64,000 nt of DNA from contig BMJD01000013.1 in the NCBI GenBank assembly GCA_014642895.1, forward strand, positions 22,868-86,867, read 5' to 3'. Within the stretch, counting starts at the first letter, position 1. The number at the start of each line of letters is the position of its first letter. The notes beneath the pieces are model-generated. The model was not told where the DNA came from. It was given only the letters and a program-made list of their open reading frames with translations, and ran no database searches. A program made the position numbers and the translations under genes. This document shows positions 32,315 to 41,325 of the stretch, in pieces. This DNA is from Lentibacillus populi (GTDB lineage Bacteria; Bacillota; Bacilli; Bacillales; Amphibacillaceae).

Positions 32315-33673
32315 CTACACCTCCGATTTTGGCAGCACTACTGTAAAGGTAGAACCAAGCCCTTCCACACTTTTCAGCGTTATGTATCCGCCATGCTGTT
32401 CACTGATTCTTTTCGCAATCGATAGACCTAAACCTGTTCCACCCGTTTTCCGACTTCTGTCCTTATCTACCCGGTACATGCGGTCAAAAATATAAGGCTG
32501 TGCCTCTAAAGGTATACCAGGTCCTTTATCTTCCACATGAATTTTAAGACTGTCACCTTCTTCTTCTAATCTTACCTTAATAGGCTCAGAGCTGTACTTG
32601 TTTGCATTATCCAATAGTACGATTAGTAATTGAATAAAACTTTGTTCATGTACCTCTGCATATAAAACTTCCAGCCTTGTTACGAACTCAACATTGTTCT
32701 GATATACTGGCTCAAGCTTTGATATAGTATCCTTGATTACAGAAATGATATCTATATTTTCCTTTTTATAATCAGCCAGTTTTTCTGCTGACGCCAGTTC
32801 TAGTAACTGTTCGGTTAAATATTTCATCCGAATGGATTCGGATGAAATGGATTTGATAGCTTCTTCTACCACCTCAGGGCGTGTCGATCCCCATCTTTTT
32901 AACAAATTAACATACCCTGCGATCACTGTTAAAGGTGTCTTTAATTCATGTGAGGCGTCTGATACAAATTGTTCCTGCTTCAAATAGCTTGCTTCCAATT
33001 TCTTAATCATCGAATTAAACGTCATCCCGAGTTGATTTATCTCATCTCTTTTACTTTTTGTTATAGCAATTTGTTTATATGACTCTTTCTCCTCGATTGT
33101 CTTCATAGTCTGAATAAACCGCTGAACCGGACGTGAGATTACACCTCCAAGTACCCAGCCGGCTATGCAAAGCACACTGATAACTAGTACAGACGTAAAA
33201 ATCAGAATCCCTTTCAATTTATTGATAGTGGAAAAAAGCTCATCTCCATTCTCGATAATCTGTAAACTAAGGATGTCGCCACTTTCATCAATGACCGGCA
33301 TGGATACAGTTACAAACTTTGAGTCCTTGTAAGTCAAAATGTCTTCGTATTGATCATTTCTGTATGTTCTCTTAATATTAAAGTAGTTGTTATCCGTTGT
33401 TGTCTGAGTAATAGGTCTATTTTCCTGATCGACGAGGCTGATCATGCCATCACTAATAAGATAAGCATGTACGACCTGCTCAATTGTACTTTGTTTGTTT
33501 ATGTGAAGCTCCTTGATGTCCTTGATGATATTGCTAGAGGTATTGACCAGACGGTTTTGCGCCGATTCAATACTCGATCTTTTAAACATCAGGTATATCG
33601 ATGTATTCGCAATCAGAAGCATGATAATTAACAATACGGTTATCGACAGTTGTATACGGGTTCGCAAACTCAT
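32315..33673 (-). CDS. Sensor histidine kinase
   Basis: 452 residues: membrane span 1 (ITVLLIIMLLIANTSIYLMF), an extracytoplasmic sensor of about 130 residues, span 2 (LIFTSVLVISVLCIAGWVLG), HAMP, H-box SDASHELKTPLTVIAGYV, N-box LLDNANKYSSEPI, G-boxes DKGPGIPLEA and TGGTGLGLSIAK. Overlaps the response regulator gene by 4 bp. Similar in layout to YkoH. Confidence 0.92.
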   Translation of the reverse strand: MSLRTRIQLSITVLLIIMLLIANTSIYLMFKRSSIESAQNRLVNTSSNIIKDIKELHINKQSTIEQVVHAYLISDGMISLVDQENRPITQTTTDNNYFNIKRTYRNDQYEDILTYKDSKFVTVSMPVIDESGDILSLQIIENGDELFSTINKLKGILIFTSVLVISVLCIAGWVLGGVISRPVQRFIQTMKTIEEKESYKQIAITKSKRDEINQLGMTFNSMIKKLEASYLKQEQFVSDASHELKTPLTVIAGYVNLLKRWGSTRPEVVEEAIKSISSESIRMKYLTEQLLELASAEKLADYKKENIDIISVIKDTISKLEPVYQNNVEFVTRLEVLYAEVHEQSFIQLLIVLLDNANKYSSEPIKVRLEEEGDSLKIHVEDKGPGIPLEAQPYIFDRMYRVDKDRSRKTGGTGLGLSIAKRISEQHGGYITLKSVEGLGSTFTVVLPKSEV

Positions 33674-34344
33674 TCTTTCATCATATAGCCGACTCCCCGC
33701 ACGGTCTGAATCAGCGAATCTCCATTTAAATTCTGCAGTTTTTTTCGTAAATACCGAATGTATACATCGATAAGATTGGTATCACCAAAATAATCATATC
33801 CCCAAACCTGATTTAAAATTTGCTCTCGCTCCAATGCTCTATTCTTGTTCTCTGCCAAATATAATAACAGTTCATACTCACGGCGGGTTAATTCAACAAG
33901 TTCATTATTCGCGTAAACTTCTCTTGGGCCTGTATGGATCGATAGGTGTTGGATGGAAAGGACATCTGATTCCTTAACCGAACGAAAACGCAAATTTGAG
34001 CGAATTCTAGCAAGCAATTCCTCAATCTCAAAAGGTTTGGTCATATAATCATTAGCACCTAAATCTAACCCATTTACCTTATCATAAACCGAATCCCTGG
34101 CCGTAAGCATAATGACGATTATTGTATCATCGGTAGATCGTATACGCCTTAACACTTCCATACCATTTAGTTCCGGAATCATTACATCAAGAACGATTAA
34201 ATCAATCTTTTCCTGTTCCAAAATGTCCAGCCCTTCACGGCCACTATGTGCGATACTCGTTTTGTAACCTTCGTGCTCAAGTTCAAGCTGGATAATACGT
34301 GCTATGTTTTTATCGTCTTCTATAATCAAAATACGACTATCCAT
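33670..34344 (-). CDS. OmpR-family response regulator
   Basis: 224 residues: receiver domain with acidic pocket (IIEDDKN), phospho-acceptor Asp in LIVLDVMIPELNGMEV and Lys in YMTKPFEIEELLAR; C-terminal winged helix (LTRREYELLLYLAENKNRAL, DTNLIDVYIRYLRKKL). Forms a two-component system with the downstream kinase; the PepSY gene completes the operon. Confidence 0.93.
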   Translation of the reverse strand: MDSRILIIEDDKNIARIIQLELEHEGYKTSIAHSGREGLDILEQEKIDLIVLDVMIPELNGMEVLRRIRSTDDTIIVIMLTARDSVYDKVNGLDLGANDYMTKPFEIEELLARIRSNLRFRSVKESDVLSIQHLSIHTGPREVYANNELVELTRREYELLLYLAENKNRALEREQILNQVWGYDYFGDTNLIDVYIRYLRKKLQNLNGDSLIQTVRGVGYMMKE

Positions 34345-34359
34345 TTTTACACCCCATTC

Positions 34360-35805
34360 TTATATAGACAATCCCGTCCATTGCCAATAAGTAAAGTAAA
34401 ACACAAGTAATACCACAATATAAAGGGTCATTAGTACGAAACTGATCTTTAGCAAATCCGATGCCTGATATGAAATTTCACCTTCTTCGTAAAAGATAAG
34501 TAAGGCCTTGGAGCTAACTGGAAATGTTACACAATAATTCATCCCTAGCAAACTGATAAACACAACAGCAACAGGATCTGCACTAATCATCTGTCCAAAT
34601 AATAACAATGCAGGAATGAAAACAATGGCTCTAGTTGTGTGTGAAGTAATATATAAATGGCTTGTAACGGTTACGATTAAAATTATTAACACGATTACCC
34701 ATTCAGAAGTGTTCGCAAACAAATGTAATACATTGATCATTTCGTTTTCAATCCATCCCGCCACACCAGAATCAACCAATATTCTGCCCAGTGCTGCAGC
34801 TGCAGCAACAAATAAAATTAAATTCCAGGATACAGCGTTAACTCCCTGCTTCCAACTAATCACACCATATTTAGGTAACATAAACAGAACAGCACCAACC
34901 ATCGTAAGAAACGCTATATCATATTGATGGACGGATTCCATCATCCAGCCGATAATCAAAACAATCATGAATAGCATGGTCTTTTTTTCCTTTTTGGACA
35001 TTGGCTGTTTTTCTTTCTGTAAAGGGACGAGGGGCGATGTGTCCATTGATCTATCTTTTGGCCACAACATCCATTTAATAATAGACATTGTCAGCAAGGA
35101 AATAACGATTGCAAACGGAGCCCCCCATATAATCCATTGGACAAACGATATTGATTCGCCCGTAGCCGATTCCAAAAAGCCAACTCCGATTAAATGGGAA
35201 CCTGCCGCAATTAAACTTGCCGAGGTACTCATCAAAATAATAATTGGTACAAGGACAGCTAGTACGTCTCTTTCCTTTTTCGAAAAATAGGTACCCAACT
35301 GCTTTACAATAGGCATCGATAACGCCGCCCTCCCCGAGGTCGACGGAATAAAGAATGCTGATATACACAATACGTACGTAAGCGATCTGATTATAAAATT
35401 TTTATCTTTTGCCCGGTTCATGATGGATTGACAGTAGCGGTCAGCGAGACCGGACTCCTTAACCGCTTCGCCAATAATAAAGGCACCTATCATCAGCCAT
35501 ATTACTTCTTCACCAAATGAATGATACAAAAGATCTGGCTTCCCTGCTTTCATGAATACGATAAACAAGATAAGCGAAACAGCAACATAGCCCGCTGGAA
35601 TTTTTGTACCGACCCACAATGTCATCGCTGAAAGGAACGCGAAAAGAGAAACGGCTGCATCGTAATCCAGATTATCAAGCATTACAATAAATGCAGTAAA
35701 AACTACATGAATAGCTGTAATGACTAATAATCTAGCAGAAAGTTTATGAATCAAGTTAACAACTCTATTCTTCTTTACTTTATACCTGTCCAACCTTTTT
35801 TCCAT
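34360..35805 (-). CDS. DASS (SLC13) family anion/dicarboxylate transporter
   Basis: About 481 residues, some 12 hydrophobic segments. Typical parts: IPAGYVAVSLILFIVFMKAG, IWLMIGAFIIGEAVKESGLA, STSGRAALSMPIVK and a C-terminal TVTSHLYITSHTTRAIVFIP (Ser-Asn-like substrate motif region). ATG at 35805 is chosen; TTG at 35811 is possible. It overlaps the end of the glycerate kinase gene by 26 bp, so the two are co-transcribed; import of glycerate or a related organic acid is inferred from that. Confidence 0.85.
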   Translation of the reverse strand: MEKRLDRYKVKKNRVVNLIHKLSARLLVITAIHVVFTAFIVMLDNLDYDAAVSLFAFLSAMTLWVGTKIPAGYVAVSLILFIVFMKAGKPDLLYHSFGEEVIWLMIGAFIIGEAVKESGLADRYCQSIMNRAKDKNFIIRSLTYVLCISAFFIPSTSGRAALSMPIVKQLGTYFSKKERDVLAVLVPIIILMSTSASLIAAGSHLIGVGFLESATGESISFVQWIIWGAPFAIVISLLTMSIIKWMLWPKDRSMDTSPLVPLQKEKQPMSKKEKKTMLFMIVLIIGWMMESVHQYDIAFLTMVGAVLFMLPKYGVISWKQGVNAVSWNLILFVAAAAALGRILVDSGVAGWIENEMINVLHLFANTSEWVIVLIILIVTVTSHLYITSHTTRAIVFIPALLLFGQMISADPVAVVFISLLGMNYCVTFPVSSKALLIFYEEGEISYQASDLLKISFVLMTLYIVVLLVFYFTYWQWTGLSI

Positions 35806-36979
35806 AAGCAAAAACCCTTTCTTTTCTATCAGCCATTTTCAGACCAATCGTAACCTGTCGTAAAATACTCTCTACACTGTCCCCGATCCACTTAGAGGCT
35901 TTGAACATCGCCTGCTCTAATGTAACCGGCTTCTGAATGATACTTGAAAAAGCATCGATACCTGTTTTATAGTTGAGTTCAGCACCTTTTCCAACCGTAC
36001 CCGCTATTGCAATTACAGGGATGCTGTATTTTTTTGCAATTCTTGCCACTTCACATGGGATTTTTCCATTAGGTGTCTGAGCATCAAGACTGCCTTCAGC
36101 AGTGATAACTAGATCTGCGGATGCTATTTTCTCCTCGATTTGAATGAAATGCATAATTAAATCAAACCGTGGGAATAATTTAGCGTTTGCAAATGCGAGT
36201 AACCCCGTTCCTAATCCCCCCGAAGCCCCACTTCCCGGAATATAACGAACATTTATCGACATGGCATCTTCAATTAACGCCGCATAATGTTCCAATGCGT
36301 CTGATAACTTCTCCACTTCTTCCGGGGCAGCCCCTTTCTGTGGACCAAATACCCTGGCCACCCCCTTATCACCACATAATACATTTGTCCAATTACAAGC
36401 AACTTCAATAGAAATATTCTGCAATCTCTTATCCAGGCATGTTGTATCGATCGAAGCCACTTTTAGCAGATCCTCACCGCCTCTGACTTTTATAATCCGT
36501 TGGTTATCATTCAAAAACCGAACTCCAAGCGCTTGTGCCATACCTGCTCCGCCATCCGATGTCCCGGAATCACCACAACCAATCAGTATCTTATCGACCT
36601 CCATATCCAACGCAGCCATTATTAATTCTCCGACACCGTATGTTGATGTTTTTAATGGATTCCGTTGGTCACTTGGCACCATCTTTAACCCCGCAACCGC
36701 AGCCATTTCGATTACCGCAATACGTTTGTTCCCTTCCGTAAAAATACCGTAGTAACTCAAGACCTTATCACCAACCGGACCAATAACTTCTTTATGAATT
36801 AATTCTCCTTTTTTAACCTTCATAATTGCTTTAACAAATCCCTCACCACCATCAACCATCGGGATCACATCCGTTTTCAGAAATGGATCAAAACGCATTG
36901 CTCCATTTTTCATTGCATTGGCTACTTCTTCTGCATCCAAACATTCCTTAAAACCTGATGAGACCATTACCACTTTCAT
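35780..36979 (-). CDS. glxK: Glycerate kinase
   Basis: 399 residues from MKVVMVSSGFKECLDAEEVA, with GGAGG eight bases before the ATG; the longer frame to 37132 reads through the leader. Family segments: PMVDGGEGFVKAI, IEMAAVAGLKMV, GCGDSGTSDGGAGMAQALG, PGSGASGGLGTGLLAFA, ITAEGSLDAQTPNGK. Phosphorylates D-glycerate with ATP so that it can enter glycolysis. Coupled to the DASS transporter. Confidence 0.92.
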   Translation of the reverse strand: MKVVMVSSGFKECLDAEEVANAMKNGAMRFDPFLKTDVIPMVDGGEGFVKAIMKVKKGELIHKEVIGPVGDKVLSYYGIFTEGNKRIAVIEMAAVAGLKMVPSDQRNPLKTSTYGVGELIMAALDMEVDKILIGCGDSGTSDGGAGMAQALGVRFLNDNQRIIKVRGGEDLLKVASIDTTCLDKRLQNISIEVACNWTNVLCGDKGVARVFGPQKGAAPEEVEKLSDALEHYAALIEDAMSINVRYIPGSGASGGLGTGLLAFANAKLFPRFDLIMHFIQIEEKIASADLVITAEGSLDAQTPNGKIPCEVARIAKKYSIPVIAIAGTVGKGAELNYKTGIDAFSSIIQKPVTLEQAMFKASKWIGDSVESILRQVTIGLKMADRKERVFAYGKKVGQV

Positions 36980-37121
36980 TTCATTTTCCTCCCTGTAATG
37001 TGTTGTTACGTAGAATGATACGGGTGAGTAATTAAGGAAAACTGAATAGCACATTAAGGTTTGATTAAAAAAGCATAAATTAGGGTTTATCAACTGAAAT
37101 TGTTTACATTTTAAAAGAAGA

Positions 37122-37153
37122 AACCAAGCCAATCATTCATGATTGGCTTGGTT
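37122..37153 (-). terminator. Terminator
   Basis: AACCAAGCCAATCA / TGATTGGCTTGGTT, perfect 14-bp stem with 4-nt loop, followed on the minus strand by TTCTTCTTTT. Ends the transcript of the phosphotransferase fragment. Confidence 0.8.
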
Positions 37154-37219
37154 CTTAAATCATAATATTAAATTCGTAATCCAAATGAACCTTGGAAGGG
37201 ATGACTTAGAGCAAGCTTC

Positions 37220-37597
37220 TTATGTAAGTATCCAGTCGCTCTCCTCTATCATTTTATCGGTTAATCCCGTCGCGCCTAATCCCTCCCAACCCGGATTTAC
37301 TTTAGTAGGACCAAAAAAGATATCCATTACAGATACCAGATCCCAATACACATCATATGTAAAAGCGCTACCTTGATCCTGCTGATATTCCACTAAAAAT
37401 CTATCCGTAGTTATAACGTCATACAACAATGCCAGGTTCACCCTGCAATGTCCAACACCAATCCCCGCCGGACCGCGGCAAGCATTTACCCTATCGACAA
37501 TACCACTGACTTTTCCTTTGTGGTATAAAACATTCGTGGGGTGATAATCCCTGTGAATAAAGCAGGTTTTAGCGGAAGGTTGCGGTCCTTTTACAAT
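37220..37597 (-). pseudogene. Aminoglycoside phosphotransferase-like gene, 3' fragment
   Basis: C-terminal third of the same protein as 39376-40293: IVKG..PSAKTCFIHRDYHPTN, VLYHKGKVSGIVDRVNACRG, YDVYWDLVSVMDIFFGPTKV, with the catalytic HRDYHPTN intact but the following VDWVNACHG changed to VDRVNACRG. The N-terminal lobe is absent; homology starts at about 37597, where an IS1380 remnant ends. Evidently a partial, diverged duplicate. Confidence 0.87.
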
Positions 37598-37854
37598 TTG
37601 ATCCGCGGCGTCATCTTCCAAATACCCTGCCAGTATTTGATAAATCTTTTGACGTAACAGATCTTTATTTGAGTATTCAAAGTAAGTTCTTGGGGTCATC
37701 AATGCTTAAATTGCGGGCGATTGTTTCAGAGAAGCCGATCTTCATAGAATTCCCTAAAGATGAATTCACCGGTATCAGAGGAAAGCTCACCTCCACCATT
37801 TGGCAATTTGATGTTTTTATTGAAATTCAGTCTAATTTGCGGTAAAGTGACCAT
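37598..37854 (-). pseudogene. IS1380-family transposase N-terminal remnant
   Basis: Minus-strand frames give MVTLPQIRLNFNKNIKLPN, GGGELSSDTGEFIFREFY, then (shifted) IGFSETIARNLSIDDP and (shifted) YFEYSNKDLLRQKIYQILA, GYLEDDAADQ, the start of IS1380-type transposases. At least two frameshifts. Its end is fused to the phosphotransferase fragment. Confidence 0.8.
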
Positions 37855-38376
37855 TATAAGAATCCTTTCTGTTTGTTATTTTTCGCTAATTTAACTTTAA
37901 CAGAAACGGATTCTTTTTTCATTTATTTGATGCATTTTTAAAATGGCTAAACTACTATACAGATAAGGGTTTATAGGCTGTTAGCATAGTTATTATGAAT
38001 AATTCAGGTAAAGACATGTTACAGTTCTACTTTTTTAAAAACGATTCTATCCACAAATTTCATAGGTTTAAAATAAAGCTTGATCAAAAATACCTTTTAA
38101 ACCTACATGTTTCTACAAATAGAAAGAAACCTTTTTAAAACTGAATTGATTCAAATAGTTCCCTTTCAAGCAGATTTCATTTTTTTTATAAAAAGGCTTG
38201 ATCATTCACTACTTGTATTGTTCCGCAATCGAGTCCGTCTGTAAAACCTTATTTTTAATATGTGGTTCCTGAATCTTTGTTATAGCCCGTTACTTTAAAG
38301 GAATTAAGGAGTGATCTTCTCATCCGCGGGCAACCATAAAAATTATTCACCCGTGAAAAACGGAACTGATTTAGTA
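37855..38376. other. Intergenic region without recognised genes
   Basis: 520 bp, AT-rich, stops in all frames. I see no RNA gene or clear terminator; only short CCG/CGG stems near 38340-38365. Confidence 0.4.
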
Positions 38377-38772
38377 TCAAAAAAACAACACATAACTTCC
38401 TGGACCTGTAAATGCGAGTCCGATTGCAATAGCGATAAGATGAAGATTATATTCGTAACCGCCTTTTTGTAGATACCCATTTTTACCATGCACTTTAATG
38501 ATGGCAACCAGCATAGTTATCACCACTAATGCAGCCCCAAGTCTAATCCCTATACCGGTTGCAATTAAAAGTCCAGCGATGATTTCTGCCAACGCTACAA
38601 AAATTGCGTTCAACATGGGTGGCTTCACATTCATGGATGCTAGCACTTCAGCAAATTTCTTTAAGCCTGTACCCTTAAACCAACCGAACATCTTTTGTAA
38701 ACCATGTGCAGCAAAGGTTAATCCCATCACTAGACGAATAACCAAAACCCCAAGACTCATCATGCTGCCCAT
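38377..38772 (-). CDS. DoxX family membrane protein
   Basis: 131 residues, four membrane segments: LGVLVIRLVMGLTFAAHGLQ, MLNAIFVALAEIIAGLLIAT, GAALVVITMLVAIIKVHG, LIAIAIGLAFTGPGSYVLF; GWFKGTGLKKFAEVLA between the first two is typical. DoxX proteins are linked to thiol or quinone stress. It lies 20 bp after the MarR gene, the usual arrangement of a self-regulated stress operon. Confidence 0.85.
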   Translation of the reverse strand: MGSMMSLGVLVIRLVMGLTFAAHGLQKMFGWFKGTGLKKFAEVLASMNVKPPMLNAIFVALAEIIAGLLIATGIGIRLGAALVVITMLVAIIKVHGKNGYLQKGGYEYNLHLIAIAIGLAFTGPGSYVLFF

Positions 38773-38792
38773 ACCTTAACTACTCCTCTCGT

Positions 38793-39218
38793 TTAAGCTT
38801 CCGAAACGTTATAAATAACTTTTGTGATTAATTTTTTAAGTTCGCTAATCTCTTCTTTAGTCATCCCGGCAGTAATAGTTTCACGCATTTTTTGTTGAAC
38901 TGGCAAGACTAAATGAGCAAGTCGTTTGCCTTCATCCGTTAAATGAACCCTAAAGGTACGTTTATCAGCGGGATTTTCGACCTTTTTGATGTATCCTTTT
39001 CCCTCCAAGCTAGTGATCATACGTGCGATACTAGCTTTATCCTTTTTAAGTTGTAATACGAGTTCATTGGATGAAATTCCATCTTTGTTCCAAAGCATCA
39101 TCATAATTAAATTCTGCTCCGGAGCAAGATTGAAAGGCTTTAAACGTTTTCTTACATAATTTGCAATGGTTAAATCAGCATTATGAATCAAAACACCAAT
39201 ATGATCATCCGAATTCAA
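38793..39218 (-). CDS. MarR family regulator
   Basis: 141 residues. Winged helix SSNELVLQLKKDKASIARMI, SLEGKGYIKKVENPADKRTF with the usual DKR wing. Probably represses itself and the downstream DoxX gene in response to phenolic, quinone or oxidant stress (inference from family and operon). Confidence 0.87.
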   Translation of the reverse strand: MNSDDHIGVLIHNADLTIANYVRKRLKPFNLAPEQNLIMMMLWNKDGISSNELVLQLKKDKASIARMITSLEGKGYIKKVENPADKRTFRVHLTDEGKRLAHLVLPVQQKMRETITAGMTKEEISELKKLITKVIYNVSEA

Positions 39219-39375
39219 AGGGCATCACCTCCTGGAAACTTGTTGACTAAACAACGTTGACATATCAATAATATAACAATTCATCTATACCTTTGTCAAT
39301 CATCCACTTTTCCTGATTTGATTTGCTGTTTTTGACGATTATTGTTGGATTACTTTAGTAACCATTTGTCAGGAC

Positions 39376-40293
39376 CTACTCTAACAAACTCAAAACATAC
39401 CTATCCAATTGCTCTTCCATCATCCTATCTGTTAACCCTGTAATACCAAACGCTTCCCATCCCGGATAAACTTGTGGCGGGCCGAAAAGGATATCGATCA
39501 ACGAAACCAAATCCCAATAGACATCATATATAAAGGCGTAACCTTGATGCTGCTGATATGCCGTTAAAAATCTATCTGCCGTTTCCACATCATATAGCAT
39601 TGCCAGGTTCAATCTGCAATGTCCAACATCAATCCCTGCCGGCCCATGGCAAGCATTTACCCAATCAACAATACCACTGACTTTTCCTTTGTGGTATAAA
39701 ACATTCGTGGGGTGATAATCCCTGTGAATAAAGCAAGTTTTAACGGAAGGTCGCAGTCCTTTTACAATTTCAATTGCCTGTTCCCATGCTTCCGGAACAC
39801 TGGTCCAAGATGGTGTTTCCAGCGATGGGATATCATTGTAGGTAAAATACTTCCAATTAAAATCATCGGCACATACAGCATGAATTTTTCCAAGAGCCGC
39901 TGCTAAACCTTTCAGCCAATTATTCTGATCGTCAGGTTTTAATTCAACACTTCCTTCTAGCATTGTCATCAGAACAGCCGGTACTCCGCAATCTTCACCC
40001 TTTTCATCAAATGCGATTATCTCAGGTGTTGCGATATCTGCCTTTGCTGCAAAACTTAGACTTGCAGCTTCATGTAAAGCCAGATCGGGTTCTTCCAACA
40101 GCCATTCTTTATTATCAAATAAGCGTAACACGACAAGTTTCATACACTGATTGGTCTGAAGGAAGATTCGAAACAGTGTAGAGGACGTACTACCTTTTAG
40201 TTGATGGACATGAACTACTTCAGCATGATGATCTACCGCTTTTACTACCCAATTTAGTATATATTCCGGTAAGCTGCTATTTTTTTTACCCAT
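39376..40293 (-). CDS. Aminoglycoside phosphotransferase / choline kinase-like protein
   Basis: 305 residues, eukaryotic-like kinase fold: N-lobe with LKGSTSSTLFRIFL, hinge PAVLMTMLEGSVEL, catalytic CFIHRDYHPTNVLYHKGK and metal-binding IVDWVNACHGPAGIDVGHC. The substrate is unknown; most such chromosomal proteins phosphorylate small alcohols or are annotated as APH without conferring resistance. A partial copy is at 37220. Confidence 0.87.
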   Translation of the reverse strand: MGKKNSSLPEYILNWVVKAVDHHAEVVHVHQLKGSTSSTLFRIFLQTNQCMKLVVLRLFDNKEWLLEEPDLALHEAASLSFAAKADIATPEIIAFDEKGEDCGVPAVLMTMLEGSVELKPDDQNNWLKGLAAALGKIHAVCADDFNWKYFTYNDIPSLETPSWTSVPEAWEQAIEIVKGLRPSVKTCFIHRDYHPTNVLYHKGKVSGIVDWVNACHGPAGIDVGHCRLNLAMLYDVETADRFLTAYQQHQGYAFIYDVYWDLVSLIDILFGPPQVYPGWEAFGITGLTDRMMEEQLDRYVLSLLE

Positions 40294-40316
40294 GTCATTT
40301 CACCACCAAATAGAAT

Positions 40317-40700
40317 TTATGCTTTGTTAGCCTTCTTAAACGATATCCAAACATACCCTCCTGCTCCGATAACAATCGCTAACCAATCCACCCATAGTTT
40401 TGTGGTCTCCTGTAAAGTAGTAAAGCCCAGTAAAACACCTGGCAAATACATAATAATTGGCAAAATAATCGCCACCCACGTTTTGCTCCAAACGGATATG
40501 CCAATCAACGTTAAAATCGCAAGGCTTGCTACTAATGTTGTACTAAATGTGCTAAATTGAATAGTCAGCGTATGATAATACCGATCCAAAAAGATTAATC
40601 CGATAAATAAACTGATTGGCATTAACCCTAAAATATAAAGGATTGCAAACTCCTTCAATTTTGACAATTGATTTGCCGCAATGTATTTAAAAGCTATCAT
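40317..40700 (-). CDS. Small membrane protein of the PadR operon
   Basis: 127 residues with four hydrophobic segments (FAILYILGLMPISLFIGLIF, LVASLAILTLIGISVW, WVAIILPIIMYLPGVLLGF, WLAIVIGAGGYVWISF). Starts in a 4-bp overlap with the padR stop. No named family recognised; PadR regulators often control an adjacent membrane protein. Confidence 0.75.
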   Translation of the reverse strand: MIAFKYIAANQLSKLKEFAILYILGLMPISLFIGLIFLDRYYHTLTIQFSTFSTTLVASLAILTLIGISVWSKTWVAIILPIIMYLPGVLLGFTTLQETTKLWVDWLAIVIGAGGYVWISFKKANKA

Positions 40701-41083
40701 ACTAAAGCCATGATAAGCAATCCGATAGCCGGATAACCGATTAACTCTAAAATCGAATAGGCAAGTTCCCCTTCAATAACATCATTAACATTTGCCTGCA
40801 GGAAATCCCACCGTTTGATAAAAGCGGTCAATTCTTCTTCTCCCTTTTCGGTCAATGAATAATACTTTCGTTTCGGCCCAGCAGTTGACTTTTTTAACGT
40901 TGACGTGATCAGTTTTTCTTTTTGCATCCGCAGCAACAATGGGTAGATAGTTCCTTCACTAAAAGAGTCGAAACCATAATCCTCCAATTTTTGTGCTAAT
41001 TCATATCCATATACTTCTTTTTCCTTGATAATGGCCAACAAACAACCATCCAATATCCCTTTTAACATCTGGGTTGTCGACAT
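40697..41083 (-). CDS. PadR family transcriptional regulator
   Basis: 128 residues from MSTTQMLKGILDGCLLAIIK; helix-turn-helix with VYGYELAQKLEDYGFDSFSE, GTIYPLLLRMQKEKLI, wing GPKRKYYSLTEKGEEEL. ATG 41083 is chosen over GTG 41095, which sits in the ribosome binding site AGAGGTG. The last residues form a hydrophobic tail (AIGLLIMALV), unusual but in frame with the overlap to the next gene. Confidence 0.87.
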   Translation of the reverse strand: MSTTQMLKGILDGCLLAIIKEKEVYGYELAQKLEDYGFDSFSEGTIYPLLLRMQKEKLITSTLKKSTAGPKRKYYSLTEKGEEELTAFIKRWDFLQANVNDVIEGELAYSILELIGYPAIGLLIMALV

Positions 41084-41325
41084 CCAAAAAATCACCTCTT
41101 TTTAATGCCTCGTTATGCAAGCTATATGTATAGTATAAAGTATAAATTCATTTACCTTGTATTGCAAGATATATCCTAAATAATAATCAAATCACAGCTT
41201 GGTCTGGATTGCCTATCCACTTTCAACACTTACATTATCGTTAAACGTTTGAGCAAAATATTTTCGACTTCCTCTACTTTGGCATATGATAAAGGTTGTT
41301 CGGAATGATAAAATAGGTGATTGAT

